A stretch of DNA of 64,000 bases. It comes from Pleomorphomonas sp. NRK KF1 (lineage in GTDB: Bacteria; Pseudomonadota; Alphaproteobacteria; Rhizobiales; Pleomorphomonadaceae). The notes below the pieces were generated by a model that worked only from the letters and a program-made list of their open reading frames with translations, had not been told where the DNA came from and searched no databases. The translations under genes and the position numbers were made by a program. The stretch spans positions 61,624-125,623 of the forward strand of contig NZ_JAMDLH010000011.1 in assembly GCF_023721755.1 (NCBI RefSeq), in the 5' to 3' direction. Shown piece after piece: positions 60,053-64,000 of the stretch (positions within the stretch are counted from its first letter, which is position 1; the number at the start of each line of letters is the position of its first letter).

Positions 60053-61021
60053 TCACTCCGTTGCGATCACCCGGCGGAAGAAGCGGCGAACATCGCCCAG
60101 CTCGCCGAGAGTGATGGCGTGTCCGACACCGGGGTAGAGGTGGAACTCGGCTTCCAGCCCGGCCATCTCGTAGAGGCGACGCGCCGTGTCCCAGCGGTCG
60201 AGCGGCGTCCTGCCGAACAACTTCAGCACCAGTTCGCGCTCCCGATCGTCGTAGCTGTCGGAGTAAGGCACGGAGTCGTTGGCGTCGCGGTCGCCAATGA
60301 AGAAGAACATCGGAACCTTGCCGACCTCGGACAGATCGACCGGCTGTCCGGCGAGATCCGCGACATCCGCGATGCCGGCCGGATAGGTGAGCGGTTCGTC
60401 ATTCCAGCGTTCGGCCGGGGCGATGGGCCATCCGCCGGGCGAGCCGATCGCAGCCGCCCTCACCCGCTCCGGATGCAGCATCACGAAGCGATTGACGAAC
60501 ATGCCGCTCGCCGAAAAGCCGGCCATCAGCACCTTGTCCTCGACCCGCCGTCCCTCAGCCCGGAGCCGGCGCGTTGCATCGTCGATCATGGCGATCAGCT
60601 GAAGATCCAGCCGCCCCAGCCCATCCACCTCGGTCGTCAGGCAATCGCGGTCGAGAGCATGGGTGTAGATGCGGTCGTGTCGGCTCGGTCGCGGAAACTC
60701 GGGAACCAGGATGGCGACATCCATGCCGGAAAAGGCGAGATGTCCCATGAAGCTCATGGCCGCCGCCGACCGCCGGTGAACCGACGCGTCGTCGTCCGGA
60801 TGGCCGGTGTTGTTGGGCAGGACCAGAATGAAGGTCGGGCGGGCTCCCGTCTCGCTCGGCTCATAAAGATAATAGCTCGAGGAGAAACCGCCGGCTTCGT
60901 CGGCCGGCACCTCGGTCGTGCGGAAAGCATAGCGGGCCGAGAGGATGGCACCGCCGACAACGACGGGGAGCACCAGCAGCATCAACGCACGGACCGCCGT
61001 TCGAAAGCCCCGTCTCATCAT
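60053..61021 (-). CDS. Alpha/beta-hydrolase, membrane-anchored or secreted
   Basis: A 322-residue protein. An N-terminal hydrophobic helix ([22 protein letters not shown]) suggests export or anchoring. The hydrolase fold follows: [15 protein letters not shown] (oxyanion-region strand), nucleophile elbow [17 protein letters not shown] (GxSxG Ser), acid in [14 protein letters not shown], and His in [11 protein letters not shown]. The arrangement resembles esterase/PHB-depolymerase-like proteins. The substrate is unknown. It is convergent with petC and divergent from apt. Confidence 0.82.
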   Translation of the reverse strand: MMRRGFRTAVRALMLLVLPVVVGGAILSARYAFRTTEVPADEAGGFSSSYYLYEPSETGARPTFILVLPNNTGHPDDDASVHRRSAAAMSFMGHLAFSGMDVAILVPEFPRPSRHDRIYTHALDRDCLTTEVDGLGRLDLQLIAMIDDATRRLRAEGRRVEDKVLMAGFSASGMFVNRFVMLHPERVRAAAIGSPGGWPIAPAERWNDEPLTYPAGIADVADLAGQPVDLSEVGKVPMFFFIGDRDANDSVPYSDSYDDRERELVLKLFGRTPLDRWDTARRLYEMAGLEAEFHLYPGVGHAITLGELGDVRRFFRRVIATE

Positions 61022-61188
61022 CCGTCCCTTTTCTTCGGTTGTGTCGTAGTGACGAGACAGCCTGTGGTCAATCCGGCCAAGACCGGACCGCGAACACGGG
61101 GATCGGCGGTGAAGTGGGGCAACGCGCCTGTTGCGATGCCGGCTCCGGATGTCTACAACGAGCCGTAACTTCTTCGGGAAGCCCTTCC

Positions 61189-61716
61189 ATGAATCTGGCC
61201 GACACCATTCGCGCGATCCCCGACTATCCCAAGCCGGGCATCATCTTCCGCGACATCACCACCCTCCTCGGCAATGCCCGGGCCTTCCGTCGCACCGTCG
61301 ACGAGCTGGTGCAGCCCTGGGCGGGCGGCAAGATCGACAAGGTGGCCGGCATCGAGGCGCGCGGCTTCATCCTGGGCGGCGCCGTCGCCCACCAGCTCAG
61401 CGCCGGCTTCGTGCCGATCCGCAAGAAGGGCAAGCTGCCGCACGAGACGGTGTCGATGGTCTACAGCCTGGAATACGGCGTCGACGAAATCGAGATGCAC
61501 AAGGACGCCATCCTGCCGGGCGAGCGCGTCCTGCTGGTCGACGACCTCATCGCCACCGGCGGTACCGCCAGCGCCGCCGCCAAGCTGATCCGCCAGATGG
61601 GTGGCGAGCTCGAAGCTGCCTGCTTCATCGTCGACCTGCCGGCGCTCGGCGGGGCCGACAAGCTTCGCGCCCTCAACGTCAATGTGCGAACGCTGATCGC
61701 CTTCGAGGGCGAGTGA
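61189..61716 (+). CDS. apt: Adenine phosphoribosyltransferase
   Basis: A 175-residue salvage enzyme making AMP from adenine and PRPP. The N-terminus is [20 protein letters not shown]; other stretches are [17 protein letters not shown], the flexible [20 protein letters not shown], and the PRPP loop [22 protein letters not shown]. The ATG at 61189 gives the family start. Its position after petABC is conserved in several alphaproteobacteria. It does not share an operon with the purine-type locus at 2.8-10.9 kb. Confidence 0.95.
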   Translation: MNLADTIRAIPDYPKPGIIFRDITTLLGNARAFRRTVDELVQPWAGGKIDKVAGIEARGFILGGAVAHQLSAGFVPIRKKGKLPHETVSMVYSLEYGVDEIEMHKDAILPGERVLLVDDLIATGGTASAAAKLIRQMGGELEAACFIVDLPALGGADKLRALNVNVRTLIAFEGE

Positions 61717-61726
61717 CCGATCCGGC

Positions 61727-61834
61727 CTAGAGCAGTTCCAGCAAAAGTGGGTACCGGTTTTTGCGTCCGGAACTGCGTCTTAACAAGGAGATAGAGTTTC
61801 TCCGGCGAACCCGAGTTCACCGGAAAAACTCTAG
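61727..61834. repeat. Rhizobial-type compound palindromic repeat
   Basis: About 108 bp bounded by CTAGAG (61727-61732) and CTCTAG (61829-61834). It contains two internal hairpins: GCAGTTCC (61732-61739) with GGAACTGC (61769-61776), and AGAGTTTCTCCGG with CCGGAAAAACTCT toward the right end. The first half, with AGCAAAAGTGGGTACCGG, closely resembles an intergenic palindrome repeated many times in Hyphomicrobiales chromosomes. It has no coding capacity and lies between apt and the pentapeptide-repeat gene. Confidence 0.75.
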
Positions 61835-61875
61835 CGTGGCCGCCTCACCGGTCGCGACGCAGGGCAGTCCATCTC

Positions 61876-62565
61876 ATGACCAACATTCGGACCATCGATC
61901 TTACCGGCCAGTCCGTCGATCAGGCGGGGCTCAACCGCCTGCTTGCCGGCGATGGGCCGCGCCGCCTTGTTGGCGCCGAACTCGACGGCCTCGTCTTCGG
62001 CGAGGTCGATCTCTGCGGCTGGCAGTTCGATGGCTGCAACCTTACCCACTGCAAGCTCGTCCGTACCCGGCTTGCCGACAGCAGATGGTCGGCCTGCAAG
62101 GCCGCCTTTGTCGATCTCAGTCGCGCCGATCTGGTCGATGCCGAGATCGTCTCCTCGGACTTCAACAATGCCCTGTTCCGGCAGACTGTGCTGACCTCCG
62201 CCGCTTTCCGTCGCTCCAAGCTGACCGGCGCCGACTTCACCGACGCCCGCACCGTCGATCTTCAGCTTGAGGAAGTGCTGGCCGTCGACGCGCGGCTGCC
62301 GAAAGTCTCCTTCCGCGATCAGACGCTCAAGCAGGTAGATCTCTCCGGCGCCCTGCTGGAAGGGGCCGATTTCCGAGGCGTGGTGTTTGAAGAGAGCAGC
62401 CTGCGCGACGCCCAGCTCATCCGCGCCCGCTTCGAGGGGGCCGACCTGCGCGGCGCTGACCTCGGCGGCATCCGCCTTGGCGACGCGGCACATTTCCGAG
62501 GCGCCATCATATCCCGCGCCCAGGCGACCGACCTCCTGAAGGAGCTCGGGCTCAGGGTTCTGTAG
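61876..62565 (+). CDS. Pentapeptide-repeat protein (Qnr/McbG-like fold)
   Basis: A 229-residue protein made largely of A(D/N)LxX repeats forming a right-handed quadrilateral helix: LVGAELDGLVFGEVDLCGW, then DLSRADLVDAEIVSSDFNN, KLTGADFTDARTVDLQ, and DLSGALLEGADFRGV through ADLRGADLGGIRLGD. Some members (Qnr, MfpA, McbG) mimic DNA and protect gyrase; most have no known role. The repeat run is interrupted near the middle, as in Qnr-type proteins with a loop, but resemblance is only architectural. It is followed convergently by the Crp/Fnr gene. Confidence 0.87.
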   Translation: MTNIRTIDLTGQSVDQAGLNRLLAGDGPRRLVGAELDGLVFGEVDLCGWQFDGCNLTHCKLVRTRLADSRWSACKAAFVDLSRADLVDAEIVSSDFNNALFRQTVLTSAAFRRSKLTGADFTDARTVDLQLEEVLAVDARLPKVSFRDQTLKQVDLSGALLEGADFRGVVFEESSLRDAQLIRARFEGADLRGADLGGIRLGDAAHFRGAIISRAQATDLLKELGLRVL

Positions 62566-62571
62566 AGACGC

Positions 62572-63306
62572 TCACGGCTCGGGATAAACGCCCTTCAGCA
62601 CCATGTCGAAGTGGCCGCGAACCACCTCGTTGCAGGCGCAAGCCATCTTCGCGAGATGGTCGTGGTCGAGCACCGTCAGGCGCCCTCTCTGGGTATCGAC
62701 CACCCCTTCCGCCTTGAAGCGTCCGATGACGCGCGTCGTGTAGCTGCGACCGACACCCAGCAGGCCGGCGAGCTGGTCCTGGGTCAGCGTCAGCTCGTCC
62801 GAGCCGGTGCGCTCGCTGGCGGCCACCAGCCAGCGCGCCGCCCGCTGTTGAATGGTGTGGGCCGCGTTGCACGCACTGGCCTGGAACACCTGGGCGAGAA
62901 GACAATCGGCATAGCGGTTGAACAGCGAGTCGATGGTTGGTTCCTGGGCCTTGAGATCCTCGAGATCGCCGAGCGCGATCCGGGCGAAGGTGCCGCCGAA
63001 CAGCACGACAGCCAACGCGAAGGCCGGCAGATGCCCCCGACTGACGATGCCGCCAACGGCCCCCTCCCTGCCGATCAGCGCCGTTTCCACCTCTCGTCCG
63101 TCGCCGAAGGTGACACGATAGGAGGCCATGGCACTGCCGATCGGGAAGTAGGCCCATTCCACTCGTGTGCCGGGCGTCTGCAGCGTGCGACCAACTTCGC
63201 CCGCCCAGGGATGAAGATGCGAAACCAGACGTTCCCGTTCCCGAGGGCGCAACGCATCGATGAGATTGTTGCCGGTTTTGCCCTCAAACGTCGAAATCGC
63301 CGCCAT
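62572..63306 (-). CDS. Crp/Fnr-family transcriptional regulator
   Basis: A 244-residue regulator with an N-terminal cNMP-binding-like beta-barrel (about 25-130; TRVEWAYFPIGSAMASYRV, GREGAVGGIVSRG) and a C-terminal winged helix (about 150-235; LTLTQDQLAGLLGVGRSYTTRVIGRFKAEGVVDTQRGRLTVLD). It has no N-terminal Cys cluster as in Fnr, and the cAMP pocket motifs are weak, so the signal is unknown. This subgroup is abundant in rhizobial genomes. It is divergent from the response regulator at 63450, and a palindrome lies in the shared promoter region. Confidence 0.88.
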   Translation of the reverse strand: MAAISTFEGKTGNNLIDALRPRERERLVSHLHPWAGEVGRTLQTPGTRVEWAYFPIGSAMASYRVTFGDGREVETALIGREGAVGGIVSRGHLPAFALAVVLFGGTFARIALGDLEDLKAQEPTIDSLFNRYADCLLAQVFQASACNAAHTIQQRAARWLVAASERTGSDELTLTQDQLAGLLGVGRSYTTRVIGRFKAEGVVDTQRGRLTVLDHDHLAKMACACNEVVRGHFDMVLKGVYPEP

Positions 63307-63345
63307 ACGTGTTCCTACCGACGTAAAAAACGCGAAAGACTTTCA

Positions 63346-63373
63346 CTCTGTGTTCAGTATTGGACATACAGAG
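63346..63373. promoter_or_regulatory. Candidate operator between Crp/Fnr gene and response regulator
   Basis: Outer inverted repeat CTCTGT (63346-63351) / ACAGAG (63368-63373) and an inner near-palindrome TGTTCA-GTAT-TGGACA (63351-63366). It is centred in the 143-bp divergent promoter region and is of the size expected for a Crp/Fnr dimer, although it is not the classical TGTGA or TTGAT consensus. Confidence 0.4.
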
Positions 63374-63449
63374 AGCCCCCTCGTCAGTAAAATCCATAGT
63401 CTCAAAGCAGGAATAATTTCAAGCGGCTGCGGAAGCGCGAGGTGGATAC

Positions 63450-63830
63450 ATGACCGGCGGCAAACGAATTCTCGTCCTTGAGGACGAGCCGCTGATCGCC
63501 ATGGACCTCGAAGATCTTCTGTCGTCCAAGGGATTCACGGTGGTCGGCCCGTTCTCGACCGCCGCCGCCGCTCTCGATGGCCTCGGCGACGCGCCGCTTC
63601 GGGCCGCCCTGCTCGACATCTATCTGTTCAACGGAACGTCCTTCGATGTCGCCCGAGAATTGCAGCAACGTGGCGTCCGCTTCGCCTTCATGACGGGCCT
63701 GGTTGCGCCGGACGTGGTGCCCGCCGATCTCAGGGGCGCACCTATCATCCTCAAGCCCTATAACGAGAAGGAACTGATGGCCTTCCTGTCGGCCGAGCTT
63801 CCAGACACGATGAGCCACGAGCCGGGGTGA
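63450..63830 (+). CDS. Single-domain response regulator
   Basis: A 126-residue receiver domain without output domain. The acidic pocket is Glu11-Asp12 (ILVLEDEPLIAMDLEDLL), the phosphorylation site is Asp56 in AALLDIYLFNGTSF, the switch Thr lies in FAFMTGLVAPDV, and the conserved Lys in IILKPYNEKEL. It resembles the small receivers paired with HWE/HisKA2 sensor kinases or used as phosphate sinks in alphaproteobacteria. No histidine kinase gene is in the window. It is divergent from a Crp/Fnr regulator. Confidence 0.9.
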   Translation: MTGGKRILVLEDEPLIAMDLEDLLSSKGFTVVGPFSTAAAALDGLGDAPLRAALLDIYLFNGTSFDVARELQQRGVRFAFMTGLVAPDVVPADLRGAPIILKPYNEKELMAFLSAELPDTMSHEPG

Positions 63831-63884
63831 TACCAACGTCACTGGCGGCGTCGCTCTGGTACTGTTCGGCGTTTTGGATACGAC

Positions 63885-63917
63885 AAAGCCCTCCGGAGAT
63901 TTCTCTCGGAGGGCTTT
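63885..63917. terminator. Bidirectional terminator between response regulator and rRNA operon
   Basis: An 11-bp stem AAAGCCCTCCG / CGGAGGGCTTT with loop GAGATTTCTCT, which itself can pair GAGA/TCTC. It is followed by TGTGTGTTTGTT on the plus strand. It can stop the response-regulator transcript and, from the other side, the rRNA operon whose 5S gene ends about 65 bp away. Confidence 0.85.
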
Positions 63918-63981
63918 GTGTGTTTGTTCGTTTTGTGAAGAGGTTTGTGTCGTGTGTTTTGTTGTCTTGTCTTGCCCTTTG

Positions 63982-64000
63982 CAGGCCTGGCAGCGACCTA
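63982..64000 (-). rRNA. rrf: 5S ribosomal RNA, 3' end only
   Basis: The last bases, read on the minus strand, are TAGGTCGCTGCCAGGCCT, matching the conserved 3' end of bacterial 5S rRNA (normally preceded by GGGAGAG). A minus-strand rRNA operon therefore lies immediately beyond the right edge, transcribed toward the terminator at 63885-63917. Confidence 0.8.

Noticed and set aside
1..64000. CRISPR arrays, tRNA genes, integrases or transposases
   Set aside because: No regularly spaced direct repeats, no cloverleaf or TTCGA-type T-arm in context, and no recombinase motifs were found on either strand by reading; only the 5S rRNA end was recognised.

Overview
The window is a GC-rich, densely packed chromosomal segment from an alphaproteobacterium, most likely of the order Hyphomicrobiales (Rhizobiales). 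The gene content supports this: an alphaproteobacterial division/cell-wall (dcw) cluster whose FtsZ has a long linker, a three-gene petABC cytochrome bc1 operon, a BA14K-type secreted protein, EF-P with EpmA, and rhizobial-style palindromic intergenic repeats. Genus is not determinable from the sequence alone. No prophage, transposase, tRNA or CRISPR array was seen; the right edge cuts into the 3' end of a 5S rRNA gene on the minus strand.

Layout. (1) 1-2.6 kb: a TetR repressor and the start of an RND efflux adaptor (minus), then prmA and a degenerate acylphosphatase-like gene. (2) 2.8-10.9 kb: an eight-gene, tightly coupled operon made of a stand-alone Rieske protein, an oxygenase that has lost its own Rieske centre, a GST-like protein, an 8-oxoguanine-deaminase-like amidohydrolase and a BMP-type ABC importer. 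(3) 11-20.6 kb: pepP, then lpxC-bamD-recN on the plus strand, an XRE/MmyB-like regulator, a GNAT, nicotinamidase and azlCD. (4) 20.7-40.2 kb: the complete dcw cluster on the minus strand, read from right to left as mraZ-rsmH-ftsL-ftsI-murEF(fused)-mraY-murD-ftsW-murG-murC-murB-ddlB-ftsQ-ftsA-ftsZ. It is driven by a promoter carrying three TGGG MraZ-type boxes. (5) 40.4-42.6 kb: entericidin, efp and divergent epmA. (6) 42.6-54.9 kb: a more accessory stretch with VOC/MFS/DeoR, TetR/SDR, hemF, BA14K, GST, trmL, a first ABC exporter, a DHFR-like protein, MFS, VOC and MarR. (7) 54.9-61.7 kb: a second paralogous ABC exporter, petABC, an alpha/beta hydrolase and apt. (8) 61.7-64 kb: a palindromic repeat, a pentapeptide-repeat protein, a Crp/Fnr regulator divergent from a single-domain response regulator, a terminator and the 5S rRNA end.

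How the parts work together. The dcw cluster supplies nearly all cytoplasmic steps from UDP-MurNAc to lipid II plus the divisome core. lpxC and bamD, normally close to ftsZ in related genomes, are here inverted and convergent to it. The 2.8-10.9 kb operon is the most interesting region. Its parts match, one for one, the logic of the caffeine-pathway N7-demethylase NdmCDE (Rieske-less oxygenase, Rieske donor, GST-like subunit). Together with a purine-deaminase-like enzyme and a nucleobase/nucleoside-type importer, this suggests uptake, deamination and N-demethylation of a methylated or oxidised purine such as 7-methylguanine. That substrate assignment is inference. The flavin/ferredoxin reductase such a system needs is not in the window.
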